From assembly GCA_038744685.1 (NCBI GenBank), contig JBCDMB010000007.1, positions 79,279 to 143,278 of the forward strand: a stretch of 64,000 bases of DNA, given 5' to 3'. The DNA comes from Verrucomicrobiota bacterium (GTDB lineage: Bacteria; Verrucomicrobiota; Verrucomicrobiia; Opitutales; Puniceicoccaceae). Below the pieces are notes generated by a model. The model worked only from the letters and a program-made list of their open reading frames with translations. It did not search any database and was not told where the DNA came from. Positions 34,086 to 42,825 of the stretch are shown here, piece after piece (position 1 is the first letter of the stretch; each line of letters begins with the position of its first letter). The position numbers and the translations under genes are program-made.

Positions 34086-36419
34086 TCAGCGGAGACTCAC
34101 TGCGTCCACATCAAAGGTCACTCTAACTCCCTCCGGTAGATCAAACTTTTCCAGCAATCCCGATAGGCGTTTTCCCGTCGATTGAACCGCCTCAGTAAAA
34201 TACCAGAGTTGGACTCGGTATTGGTCGGCGATTTTCTCCACCGGAGGCGGCGCAGGACCCCGTATTTCGACCTCGGCACCGAGGGCCCTTTCGGCCGCCT
34301 CGACCCATTTCTCGGCGACAAACCATACCTTTTCTTCATTTCTCCCTTGAAACAACTGACGGATCAGATGACGGAAAGGCGGGTAGCGAAACTCCCTTCG
34401 CAACTCCAGCTCCTCGCGAAGAAACCCATCAAAGTCCTGCTGCCGAGCAAACTGGATGGGGGCCGCGTGAGGAGTTACGGTTTGCACGACGACTTCACCG
34501 GATCGGTCTCCCCTCCCTGCCCTTCCAGACACCTGAACGATTAACTGAAACGTTCTCTCCGCCGCACGAAAGTCCTCTTGGTGGAGCGAGAGGTCTGCGT
34601 CAACCAGCCCAGCCAGAGTCACGTTCGGAAAATCCAATCCTTTCCCGATCATTTGCGTGCCAACCAATACATCGATCTTACCCTTTCTGAAATCGCCAAG
34701 CACGCGGCGGAAATGGTTTCGGCGGCGGGCTGAATCCGCATCCAACCGAACGACGGTCGCCCGCGGAAATAGCTTCATCACTGAATCCTCAACCCGTTGC
34801 GTTCCCGAACCCTTCCATCGAAAGCCCGCAGAGCCGCAAGAAGGACAGCTGGACGGTGCCACCTCTTCATAACGACACATATGACACCGCATGCGGTTAT
34901 CCGTGCGATGCAAGGTCAGTCCTACACTGCAATGAGGACATTCGATCACGTGACCGCAATCCGGGCAAAGAGCGGTGGTCGAGTAACCCCGGCGATTTAG
35001 AAAGAGAATGACCTGCTCGCCCTTTTCCAGACGATCTGTCATCTTCTCCTTCAATAGATCCGAGAAGAGGCTTGTCCCTTTTCCAACAGACCTGGCGCGT
35101 CTCAGATCGACCACATGGAGAAGAGGCATCTGACGGTCATCGATTCTTTTGGTCAAGCGGACCACTGAATACTTGCCCGTTTCAACGTTATAGAGGGTTT
35201 CAAGAGCGGGAGTGGCAGAACCGAGAACGCACATGGCGTTTCGGACGTAAGCACGAAGAATCGCGACATCCCGCCCATGGTAGCGCGGAGTCTCCTCTTG
35301 CTTGTAGGCTGGCTCGTGCTCCTCATCGACTATGACAAGGCGTAGTGCCGTAAAAGGTGCAAAGACCGCCGACCGCGCCCCCACCACCACATTTGCTCTA
35401 CCAGCGGCAACCTCCCGGAACGCATCGGCCCGTTGGCCCGCAGACAAATTACTATGCCAAACCACCACCTGTGCTCCGATCGCTTCCAGCCGGCTCCGTA
35501 CCCTCGCTACTGTTTGTGGCGCCAGGGCAATTTCCGGGACCAAAAACAATACCTGTCCACCCCCAGCGATCGTCTTCTCCATGAGGCGCAGATAAACCTC
35601 GGTCTTTCCCGATCCTGTTACCCCGTGAAGTAGCCAGCACGAATAAGCTTCTTGGCTTCGTGCAACCTCCAGCTTCTCGAAGGCTTTACTTTGCTCCTCG
35701 GTCAATACCGGAGGCCCCGCTTCCTGAACCGCCTCTCCATCCAATCCGTCTCGATAGGACTCCCGCGATGGAGTTGCGATCGAACAAACCGCCAATCCTT
35801 TGCTGACCAAGCCCCCTGCAACCGTCGATGATAGATTCATCCGCCGGAGGATCATCCCCCTAGGCTGCGCCTGCGTTTGGTCGAGAAGAAAAGTGAGAAG
35901 CTCAGCCTGGCGAGGTGCTTTCCGTTTGAGCTGATCGATGGCTTCCTCCTTTACCGGACGAACTGCTTCAATCCAAACCTCTGCTTTTGCCGCTTTTCCC
36001 TCCCGAACCGGTGCGGGGACCATCGTTTCCACAGTCGCGCGAAAGGAAGCCATGTAGTAGTCGGATATCCACTGGGCCAGTTTTAGGAGATCTCCCGGTA
36101 ATACCGAACCTTCGGACACGAGCGCACTGACATACTTGATGCGATTCTCCGGCAAATCACAGACGTCACTTACACCTACTACAAGAGCCTTCTGCCGCCC
36201 GCCCCGGAGAGGAACAACCACAAGACTTCCGAGAGAGATCGCTCCAAGAGCAGCTGGAACTCTGTAAGTCAATCGAAGGTCGCCCCCACTCAAAGGAACG
36301 ACCTCAACGAAGGTCGCCGACTCAACAGATCGATTCCCTTTGCTGCTCGACACCCTGAGAGTGAGCGGAAAATCCAACTCCCATTCAACTGAATTTCCCG
36401 AATCCGCTTTACACCTCAC
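34086..36419 (-). CDS. priA: Primosomal replication restart helicase
   Basis: A 777-residue superfamily 2 helicase that reloads the replisome at broken forks. Walker A is GVTGSGKTEVYLRLM (about 266), and the DEEH box is VIVDEEHEPAYKQEE. The two zinc sites are made of CPDCGHVIECPHC, CHMC and CPSCG (about 480-525). DADLSLHQEDFRAAERTFQL and VSGRAGRGDRSGEVVVQT follow. The first 30 residues have no obvious counterpart, so the true start may be slightly downstream. It is divergent from the Fur-like gene with only 31 bp between the starts. Confidence 0.94.
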   Translation of the reverse strand: MRCKADSGNSVEWELDFPLTLRVSSSKGNRSVESATFVEVVPLSGGDLRLTYRVPAALGAISLGSLVVVPLRGGRQKALVVGVSDVCDLPENRIKYVSALVSEGSVLPGDLLKLAQWISDYYMASFRATVETMVPAPVREGKAAKAEVWIEAVRPVKEEAIDQLKRKAPRQAELLTFLLDQTQAQPRGMILRRMNLSSTVAGGLVSKGLAVCSIATPSRESYRDGLDGEAVQEAGPPVLTEEQSKAFEKLEVARSQEAYSCWLLHGVTGSGKTEVYLRLMEKTIAGGGQVLFLVPEIALAPQTVARVRSRLEAIGAQVVVWHSNLSAGQRADAFREVAAGRANVVVGARSAVFAPFTALRLVIVDEEHEPAYKQEETPRYHGRDVAILRAYVRNAMCVLGSATPALETLYNVETGKYSVVRLTKRIDDRQMPLLHVVDLRRARSVGKGTSLFSDLLKEKMTDRLEKGEQVILFLNRRGYSTTALCPDCGHVIECPHCSVGLTLHRTDNRMRCHMCRYEEVAPSSCPSCGSAGFRWKGSGTQRVEDSVMKLFPRATVVRLDADSARRRNHFRRVLGDFRKGKIDVLVGTQMIGKGLDFPNVTLAGLVDADLSLHQEDFRAAERTFQLIVQVSGRAGRGDRSGEVVVQTVTPHAAPIQFARQQDFDGFLREELELRREFRYPPFRHLIRQLFQGRNEEKVWFVAEKWVEAAERALGAEVEIRGPAPPPVEKIADQYRVQLWYFTEAVQSTGKRLSGLLEKFDLPEGVRVTFDVDAVSLR

Positions 36420-36450
36420 CCTATCAGTGTCAATTTCGTCTCAATAAGAA

Positions 36451-36969
36451 ATGGAAACACCCCTGACTCAGACAGAAACCGAAGATCCGTGGACCACATT
36501 TAGAGATTTTCTTTCCAGCCGTGGATTGAGGATTACAAATCAGCGACACGCTATCTTTAAAGCCGCCTACGAAAGTGAGCACCACTTCACCGCGGAAGAG
36601 CTTTTGGACAGTGCGCGGGCAATTGACCATACGGTTTCCCGCGCGACAATTTACAGAACGTTGCCGATAATGGTCGAAAGTGGTTTGATCCGCGAAGTCG
36701 ACATAGGAAAGGACTACAAATACTACATGGCCCATCGGTCGGCGGATACTTTCAAAGCGCAGGTGATTTGCATGGAAGACGACCAAATCTACGAGGTGGA
36801 CGCACCTTTTATGGAATGGTATGGCAAGGCAGTCGCCGCCAAACTGGGTCTCGAGGTGGTATCTCAGCGCCTGCAGGTACAGGCGAAATATAGGGCGGAT
36901 ATCGAGGTTAGTGAGGCGGTTGAGGAAGCACGCCGAAAGGCCCTTTCCGGAGGCGTTGCCAAGGTTTAA
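36451..36969 (+). CDS. Fur-family regulator lacking the usual metal-sensing residues
   Basis: A 172-residue winged-helix protein. [34 protein letters not shown] and [19 protein letters not shown] are a good Fur-family DNA-binding domain (about 15-80). The normal dimerisation-domain motif HHDHLIC reads FKAQVIC (101-107). The C-x2-C zinc pair after it is also missing ([10 protein letters not shown]). Sensing of iron, zinc or peroxide in the standard way is therefore unlikely. The protein may be a constitutive or redox-insensitive repressor. It is divergent from priA and is followed after 7 bp by a TPR protein, so the two are co-transcribed. Confidence 0.85.
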   Translation: METPLTQTETEDPWTTFRDFLSSRGLRITNQRHAIFKAAYESEHHFTAEELLDSARAIDHTVSRATIYRTLPIMVESGLIREVDIGKDYKYYMAHRSADTFKAQVICMEDDQIYEVDAPFMEWYGKAVAAKLGLEVVSQRLQVQAKYRADIEVSEAVEEARRKALSGGVAKV

Positions 36970-36976
36970 CAAAGGG

Positions 36977-37387
36977 ATGGGGTCAAGTCTCAATCCAACC
37001 AGCACAGACGAAGAAAAAGACTACAGTTTCGAAGTCGGTTTTTTCGAGGATCTTTCTCGCCGAAACAGCAAGGACTTGCGCGTTCTTGAGGTCTTGGCGC
37101 ATTACTACACTAAAAGTGGTAGGGTTGGCGAGGGCCTGAGGGTCGACCGGAGGATTGTTCGCCAGGATCCAGACAATCCAGTGGCTCACTACAACTTGGC
37201 GTGTAGCCTGGCATTGCGAAATCGAAAGAAGGAAGCCGTCGAGTCTTTGGAAAATGCGATTAAACGCGGCTACCGTGACATTTCTTGGATGTTGAACGAC
37301 GAAGATTTGAAAAACCTTCGGGAGTATCGCCCGTTCGTAGTTCTCATTGAGAGAGTGAGGAAGCACTTGGAAGGTGGGGTCGCCTAG
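36977..37387 (+). CDS. TPR-repeat protein
   Basis: A 136-residue protein with two to three tetratricopeptide-like helix pairs (LRVLEVLAHYYTKSGRVGEG and PVAHYNLACSLALRNRKKEA). The frame is open back to 36821, inside the Fur-like gene, but the ATG at 36977 is 7 bp after the fur-like stop and next to an AAAGGG site. It overlaps the lplA start by 14 bp. The cytosolic scaffold role is generic. Its partner is unknown. Confidence 0.75.
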   Translation: MGSSLNPTSTDEEKDYSFEVGFFEDLSRRNSKDLRVLEVLAHYYTKSGRVGEGLRVDRRIVRQDPDNPVAHYNLACSLALRNRKKEAVESLENAIKRGYRDISWMLNDEDLKNLREYRPFVVLIERVRKHLEGGVA

Positions 37388-38381
37388 CTCATCGGGACGA
37401 GTTCGCTACGCTTGGATTTCGGACGATGACGACCCGACTCTCCACGCCTGTTTGGAGGAGGCCTGTTTAAGGGACTCTGAAGAGGATTATCTTCTGGTCT
37501 ACATCAATCGCCCATCGCTCCATGTGGGAAAGAACCAAAACCTCTGGGCGCAAGTCTCCGCGAAAGAAGTATTTGAGTCCAACGTAAGTCTCCATCGGAG
37601 GATTACGGGGGGAGGAACGGTGTACCATGATTTCGGCAATCTTAACTACGCTCTCATCTCGACTGGAGAGCCTCGGGTAGATTTCTGCCGTCATCTCCAC
37701 TTCCTCTTTCCCTATTTTGAGGCAAGGAAACTCTCGGTGGAGATTCGCAACCGGAGCGATCTATTTAAGGGGGAAGGGAAATTCTCCGGGAATGCCGAGT
37801 ATTTCTCTGGTCGTCGGATCCTGCACCACGGAACGCTGCTCTTCAAATCTGATTTGAATCGACTGCATTCCCTTCTCACCCCATCTTCCTCGGCATACCG
37901 AGATCGGAGCATCGATTCGAACCGCAACCGAACAATCAATCTCTCCACTTTTCTTCCAAAACTCTCCGATACTCGTTCCTTCGCCGAGGATTTCGTTGCT
38001 ACTCTTCAGGATTTCCATCCGTGTCTCACTCTCCTTGACAAGCCTCCAATCGCGCTCAAGACGGCAAATGAGAAATATGGTGAACGTTTCAAGTCTAACG
38101 GGTGGATCTACGGGCGCTCACCAAAATATGAGCTGAGGAAAACGGTGAAGTCTTCTTTCGGAGAAGTGAGCAGCCTCCTCGTTGTTCGGGAGGGTAAAAT
38201 AATGTCCGCCAGATTCAAGTGCGACGACAAACAATGGGACGAGAGTTTTCAGAGGCTTGCGATCGACCTCGGAGATAAGCTTCACGCACCGTCCGAGATT
38301 TCAAAATGCCTCCCAAAGAATGAAAACGCGGACAGATTTAGCTCGTTACTCTCGGACCATTGGCTGGATCTTCTCTTCTAG
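37374..38381 (+). CDS. lplA: Lipoate-protein ligase A
   Basis: Activates lipoate with ATP and attaches it to lipoyl-domain lysines such as GcvH Lys64. It is 335 residues, with RRITGGGTVYHDFGNLNYAL (75-94) and KFSGNAEYFSGRRILHHGTL as the substrate-binding and Lys blocks. The start is GTG at 37374, which overlaps the TPR gene stop by 14 bp. The protein opens quickly into the fold (VRYAWISDDDDPTLHACLEE). It gives the cell a salvage route beside lipB. Confidence 0.9.
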   Translation: MGSPSSSGRVRYAWISDDDDPTLHACLEEACLRDSEEDYLLVYINRPSLHVGKNQNLWAQVSAKEVFESNVSLHRRITGGGTVYHDFGNLNYALISTGEPRVDFCRHLHFLFPYFEARKLSVEIRNRSDLFKGEGKFSGNAEYFSGRRILHHGTLLFKSDLNRLHSLLTPSSSAYRDRSIDSNRNRTINLSTFLPKLSDTRSFAEDFVATLQDFHPCLTLLDKPPIALKTANEKYGERFKSNGWIYGRSPKYELRKTVKSSFGEVSSLLVVREGKIMSARFKCDDKQWDESFQRLAIDLGDKLHAPSEISKCLPKNENADRFSSLLSDHWLDLLF

Positions 38382-38402
38382 GTGCTACTGGCAAAACGAA
38401 CA

Positions 38403-39179
38403 ATGAGTGAATTCGTCTTACAATACGAAAATCTGAATGTCTGCTACGGTTTGAATGAATCCTCCGATTTTGCGCTTAGAGACTTTTCACTTGAGGTCTC
38501 TCGGGGCGAGGTCTTTGCACTTGTTGGGGAAAGTGGTAGCGGAAAATCGACTGCTGGATTCGCTGCAGGAGGTCTACTTCAATCCAACAACACTGAGGTG
38601 AGCGGCCGAATTGCTGTCGCCGGTCGTTCGATTCCCGCAGATGACTTCGCTACCTTGCGCAAAAACTGTGGAGTTAAGATCGGGTTCGTTTTTCAGGAAC
38701 CGGCATCTGCGCTTCACCCAACTATCCGGATAAAAACACAAGTTGCCGAGGCCATTCAGCCAAGGAGATCCCGAGAGGAGACGGATCTTCGCGTGGCTCA
38801 GCTTCTCGAATCCGTTCAACTCGATCCGGAGAAGCGTATTCTCGGCTCCTACCCTCACCACCTAAGTGGCGGAATGCAGCAGAGGATCGTCCTGGCAATG
38901 GCGATTGCCAATTCGCCCCCCGTTTTAATAGCCGATGAACCTACAACAGCGCTCGATCCAACGATTAGGAAAGAGGTGTTGGAGCTCATCCGGAATCAAG
39001 CGAGTGAGAACGCCCGGAGTGTGCTTTTGATTACTCATGACCTTGGCGTGGTCTCTCACTATTCAGATCGAATGGCGGTTTTAAAAAAGGGACAGATCGT
39101 CGAGAGCGGCGACACTAAGAGGGTCCTAGCAAATCCCCAGCACGAATATACACGGGAACTGATTGCTTCCGCTCTCTGA
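38403..39179 (+). CDS. Peptide-type ABC transporter ATPase (second pair, DppD-like)
   Basis: A 258-residue ATPase. Walker A is GESGSGKSTAGFAAGG, the signature is LSGGMQQRIVLAMAI, and Walker B is VLIADEPTTALD. It lacks the C-terminal oligopeptide-transporter extension of the pair at 19661. GTG at 38382 is in frame, but the ATG at 38403 leaves 21 bp after lplA and starts the fold directly. It is 20 bp before the partner ATPase. Confidence 0.87.
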   Translation: MSEFVLQYENLNVCYGLNESSDFALRDFSLEVSRGEVFALVGESGSGKSTAGFAAGGLLQSNNTEVSGRIAVAGRSIPADDFATLRKNCGVKIGFVFQEPASALHPTIRIKTQVAEAIQPRRSREETDLRVAQLLESVQLDPEKRILGSYPHHLSGGMQQRIVLAMAIANSPPVLIADEPTTALDPTIRKEVLELIRNQASENARSVLLITHDLGVVSHYSDRMAVLKKGQIVESGDTKRVLANPQHEYTRELIASAL

Positions 39180-39199
39180 ACAATTTTGCTCCTATACCG

Positions 39200-40039
39200 A
39201 TGTTCCCAAGAGAAAAAACTGAAAGCCAACTCCTACTTGAAAACGTTTCAGTTGAGTACCGTGGAGGGTTTAGGGCAGTTCACGAAGTGACCTTTCGAAT
39301 TGAAGAAGGTGAAAGAGTCGGACTCGTGGGAGAGAGCGGGAGTGGAAAGTCTTCTTTGGCCCGGGCAATTCTCGGGCTACAACCGATCTCCGGCGGATCA
39401 ATTTCGATCAACGGGAAGACTTATCATGGCAGATCTCAAAAAGAGAGGATCGATCGGGCGCGGTTGGTTCAAATGGTCTTTCAGGATCCATACCATTCAC
39501 TCAATCCGCGACGATCCATACTGCAAAGTCTTTCTGAAGCAGTTGCTGCCCAAGCCAATCCGCCGCCTGCAAAAGACTATCCGAGTGCCTGCACTAGCCT
39601 CCTCGAAAGAGTTGGATTGGATCTTTCGATCCTCCCTCGGTATCCCCACGAATTTAGCGGCGGTCAACGGCAGAGAATTTGCATTGCCCGCGCTCTAGCC
39701 GTTCAACCTAGAATCCTAATCTGCGACGAAGCCGTAAGCGCTCTGGACGCGTCTACCCAAGCCTCGGTGGTGCGACTGCTAAAAAAGATCAGCGAGGAAG
39801 AAGGTATTAGCCTACTCTTTATCACTCACGATTTACCCCTGATCGAGAGTCTTTGTGAAAGGGTAGTCATCATGCACAAAGGAAACTTGAAAGAGGAGGG
39901 ACAGTCTGCCGAAGTCTTCTCAACTCCTAAGACAAAGGAGACCAAGAGGTTGTTGGACTCAGTCCTTAGACTGGAGGTGAAAGATGACCGAGTGGACCCG
40001 GTTCCTACTGCGAAACCTTTCTCAGGTGAGAATGCCTGA
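39200..40039 (+). CDS. Peptide-type ABC transporter ATPase (second pair, DppF-like)
   Basis: A 279-residue ATPase, partner of the gene at 38403. Walker A is GESGSGKSSLARAILGL, the signature is FSGGQRQRICIARAL, and Walker B is ILICDEAVSALD. It also lacks the long C-terminal domain. The 3' end overlaps the LacI regulator tail-to-tail by 35 bp. No permease or binding protein is nearby, so it is the second orphan pair in the window. Confidence 0.87.
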   Translation: MFPREKTESQLLLENVSVEYRGGFRAVHEVTFRIEEGERVGLVGESGSGKSSLARAILGLQPISGGSISINGKTYHGRSQKERIDRARLVQMVFQDPYHSLNPRRSILQSLSEAVAAQANPPPAKDYPSACTSLLERVGLDLSILPRYPHEFSGGQRQRICIARALAVQPRILICDEAVSALDASTQASVVRLLKKISEEEGISLLFITHDLPLIESLCERVVIMHKGNLKEEGQSAEVFSTPKTKETKRLLDSVLRLEVKDDRVDPVPTAKPFSGENA

Positions 40040-41045
40040 TCACAATTTCCGTCGGGATGACTTGGCGCACTGGCACCTTTCCCCGTTTTTCGATTCCGTC
40101 AATGATCCCATTGACCGCTGCTTGCATCAGTAGATGAATATTTTGGTCCACCGTTGTGAGCTTTGGTTCGGTAAAAGACGCGACATCAAGGTTATCGTGA
40201 CCTACCACCGATAGGTCTCCAGGAATTTGAACTCCCGCACTTCGAAGATGAGTGATCAGACCAATCGCAACACGGTCATTCACCGCGACAACTGCCGAGG
40301 GTTTCTTTTTCTCCTTCAAAACCATTTTTCCAAGTCTCTCTCCATACTCATAGTCATGTGTAACCATTCCAGGTTCGAATAGTGACCAAATCTTTGTTGC
40401 CTTTCGGCGAGAGAGGAAAAGCTCTACTCCTTTCAAACGCTGAAAGCTGTATGGATACTCCGGATCGAAACCAGCGAGGCCAAAAGAGCGGTGTTGCTCC
40501 TTCCAAAGCAGTTCGAGCATTTTTTCCATGGCACCCGCACGGTCGACCTCAACGGAAGGGAAGTCGACGTCTGTCTCTGGATCCACCAGGGAAACCGGTG
40601 TTCCAGACTGGACCAGTTCTGCAAAAACTGGAGAGTTTCCCGAAAGGATCGACCCAATCACAACGATTCCGTCGACCTTAAGATTGAGAAATCGGGAAAG
40701 CACCTGCTCTTCTAGGACCCGGTTCCGCCCAGTCAGCTCTAAAAGACAGCGAAAACCCTCTTTCCGGAACAGTGCCTGTAGACGACCCACTTTCTTGCTC
40801 AGTGAAGGTGAATCCAATTCTTGAATACAGACGCCTATCGTCAAGGTCCTTCCTCCCCGCAACGTTCTCGCGTAAAGACTGGGTTCAAAACCACTCTCTC
40901 GAACGAGCGCCCTGACCCGCGCCTCCGTTTTCTTACTCACACCGCCATGGCCGTTCAGCACTCGGGAAACGGTCCAGCGGGACAAGCCTAATGAGCGAGC
41001 GAGAGCTTCGGTTGAGTTGATTCTCCGCCTTCGAGAGCCACTCAT
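40005..41045 (-). CDS. LacI-family transcriptional regulator
   Basis: A 346-residue regulator with an N-terminal helix-turn-helix (STEALARSLGLSRWTVSRVL, about 11-30) and the hinge ARVRALVRESGFEPSLYARTL. It has a periplasmic-binding-protein-like sensor domain (TIGVCIQELDS, VDGIVVIGSIL, AVVAVNDRVAIGLITHLRSA, DLSVVGHDNLDVASF). Such proteins usually repress sugar genes. It lies next to the AraD-like gene, 64 bp away on the same strand, so the two may be linked. The 3' end overlaps the ATPase gene at 39200 by 35 bp. Confidence 0.92.
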   Translation of the reverse strand: MSGSRRRRINSTEALARSLGLSRWTVSRVLNGHGGVSKKTEARVRALVRESGFEPSLYARTLRGGRTLTIGVCIQELDSPSLSKKVGRLQALFRKEGFRCLLELTGRNRVLEEQVLSRFLNLKVDGIVVIGSILSGNSPVFAELVQSGTPVSLVDPETDVDFPSVEVDRAGAMEKMLELLWKEQHRSFGLAGFDPEYPYSFQRLKGVELFLSRRKATKIWSLFEPGMVTHDYEYGERLGKMVLKEKKKPSAVVAVNDRVAIGLITHLRSAGVQIPGDLSVVGHDNLDVASFTEPKLTTVDQNIHLLMQAAVNGIIDGIEKRGKVPVRQVIPTEIVIRHSHLRKVSQ

Positions 41046-41109
41046 AGCGACCTCAGACTTTCTCGAGAAGAATACTCATCCCGAATCCTTGTAAAACTGC
41101 ACCCCTTGA

Positions 41110-41835
41110 CTAGCGAAGCTCAATCTGGCGACCCCTGATCCGATAGGACGGAACAATTCCCCGCTTCCTCATCAGCGAAAAGTGTCTGCGTATATCCGAA
41201 TCCCGGAGCGAAGACTGATCCGGGTTCAGCGTAAGCGTCCCATAAGCAAGTTCCGCGAGCATCTCGACATAAACCGCATTTCGGGCAGCATCCATTGGAG
41301 AATCACCCCAAGTTACCGGGCCCAACCGGTCGACCAAAATCGCGGGAACCAAACTGGGATCTTCACCACTAGCTTCGTAGTGCGCGACAATCTGTTCTCC
41401 CACCCTCTCGTAGTAGCTTTCATCGTCAATCTCGTCCTCGGAGGGAACGGTAATAGGAATCTCTCCTTGGAAAAAATCGGCGTGAGCGACCCCTAGACAG
41501 GGTATCGCCCGGCCCGCTTGAGCCCACATCGTCGCATACTTTGAGTGGGTTCCGACCACAGATCGAATGTCAGGAAGATCCCGGTACAGACTCAAATGAG
41601 CCTCGAGACCGGTAGCAGGCGCTCCCAGGCCCTCTACAACTTGGCCAGTCCGCGCTGAAACGACCAGGTAGTTCTCTGGAGAGAGATTTACGTAATCGAT
41701 TCCTCGGGGCTTGATCACGACCAGTCCCCTCCTGCGGTCGAAGCCGCTAATGTTTCCCCGGAAATAATCAACCAGTCCGTTTTCAATGAGTTGAAGTGTC
41801 GCCTCATGGACGGCCAAACGAAGGTTTTCGAGCAT
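41110..41835 (-). CDS. AraD-like class II aldolase/epimerase homologue with lost metal ligands
   Basis: A 241-residue protein of the class II aldolase/adducin family, with MLENLRLAVHEATLQLIENG, GNISGFDRRRGLVVIKPRGI and WAQAGRAIPCLGVAHADFF close to L-ribulose-5-phosphate 4-epimerase. In the family the zinc ligands are two His in HTHS and one in HSHGP. Here the first block reads VGTHSKYAT (only one His) and the second reads LVDRLGPV (none). The Asp of SSDTPTH is also missing (ATGLEAH). ATG at 41856 is in frame, but the family begins with MLE at 41835. It is likely catalytically altered or regulatory. It faces the amidohydrolase divergently. Confidence 0.8.
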   Translation of the reverse strand: MLENLRLAVHEATLQLIENGLVDYFRGNISGFDRRRGLVVIKPRGIDYVNLSPENYLVVSARTGQVVEGLGAPATGLEAHLSLYRDLPDIRSVVGTHSKYATMWAQAGRAIPCLGVAHADFFQGEIPITVPSEDEIDDESYYERVGEQIVAHYEASGEDPSLVPAILVDRLGPVTWGDSPMDAARNAVYVEMLAELAYGTLTLNPDQSSLRDSDIRRHFSLMRKRGIVPSYRIRGRQIELR

Positions 41836-41915
41836 AGAGCCCGAACCAAAACCCATCGACAGATCGAGAGCAACCCTGTAAATTTCGCGGCTTTTGTGAG
41901 GTTTTCGACTGGATT

Positions 41916-42806
41916 ATGGTGATTGATTGTCATGCTCATGCTTTCCCTGAGGAAGCAGTTGCAAACCCTCAAAAGTGGGCCTTGGAAAAAGGCGAAAAAC
42001 ACTGGAGTGAACTCGTTCTACCGAGTGGTTCGAAACCTTCGCTTCAGTGCTGGAGGGGGAAAACGGACTTTTACCGAGAAACCGAAAAAGACGGAATCGA
42101 ATATACCATTCTTTTGGGGTGGTATTGGGAAAACCCAGACACCTGTTCTCTTCACAACGACGAAATGGCAGGTTGGTTACGACAGTTTCCTTCAAAGTTT
42201 TCGGCCTTAGCCTCTGTTCATCCAGGGGGTCCACCGCCAGGGGAAGTCGTGGCGAAAGCGGTTGAGCAGGGGTTCTCTGGTTTTGGAGAAATTCATCCAA
42301 CCGTTCAGCATTCGAGCATTCTAGATCCGTTTTGGCAAGAGCTGGCTGAAAGATCAGCCCAGCAGAATCTTGCGTTCAACTTTCACGTGTCTGAACTGGT
42401 GGGGCGGACCCACGGCGGCCGATTGGAAACGCCCTTTCAGGAAATCCAAAGGTTCATTTCTGATCATCCAGAACTCACCGTCATACTTTCACACTGGGGC
42501 GGCGGTCTTTTGTTTTATGAACTCAACCCTTTTGTGCGTAAAGAGTTCGCGAACGTTTTCTACGATTCCGCAGCGAGTCCCCTTCTCTACGATCCAAAGA
42601 TCTTCGAACTAGCTTGTCAGATGGTCGGAGCGGAGAAAATACTCTTTGGCTCCGACTATCCTTTGCGACTTTATCCCGCGAGCGAAAAGGGGCCAGGCCG
42701 CGCGAGGTTTCTGAGCGAGATTTCGCAATCAGGACTTTCAGGTAAACAGCTGGACGCGATCCTCCATCGCAACGCCTCGAGGCTCTTCGATATCACTGAG
42801 GTGTAA
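41916..42806 (+). CDS. Amidohydrolase-2 family metal-dependent hydrolase
   Basis: A 296-residue TIM-barrel hydrolase. The metal motif VIDCHAHAFPEE gives His6 and His8. FNFHVSELVGR, VILSHWGGG and FGSDYPLRLYP give later metal residues. The family contains decarboxylases and lactonases for aromatic and sugar acids. The lack of an obvious signal peptide places it in the cytoplasm. It is divergent from the AraD-like gene over an 80-bp gap, so the two may share a regulator, perhaps the LacI protein at 40005. Substrate is unknown. Confidence 0.85.
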   Translation: MVIDCHAHAFPEEAVANPQKWALEKGEKHWSELVLPSGSKPSLQCWRGKTDFYRETEKDGIEYTILLGWYWENPDTCSLHNDEMAGWLRQFPSKFSALASVHPGGPPPGEVVAKAVEQGFSGFGEIHPTVQHSSILDPFWQELAERSAQQNLAFNFHVSELVGRTHGGRLETPFQEIQRFISDHPELTVILSHWGGGLLFYELNPFVRKEFANVFYDSAASPLLYDPKIFELACQMVGAEKILFGSDYPLRLYPASEKGPGRARFLSEISQSGLSGKQLDAILHRNASRLFDITEV

Positions 42807-42825
42807 TACCGGATTCAGGATATTT

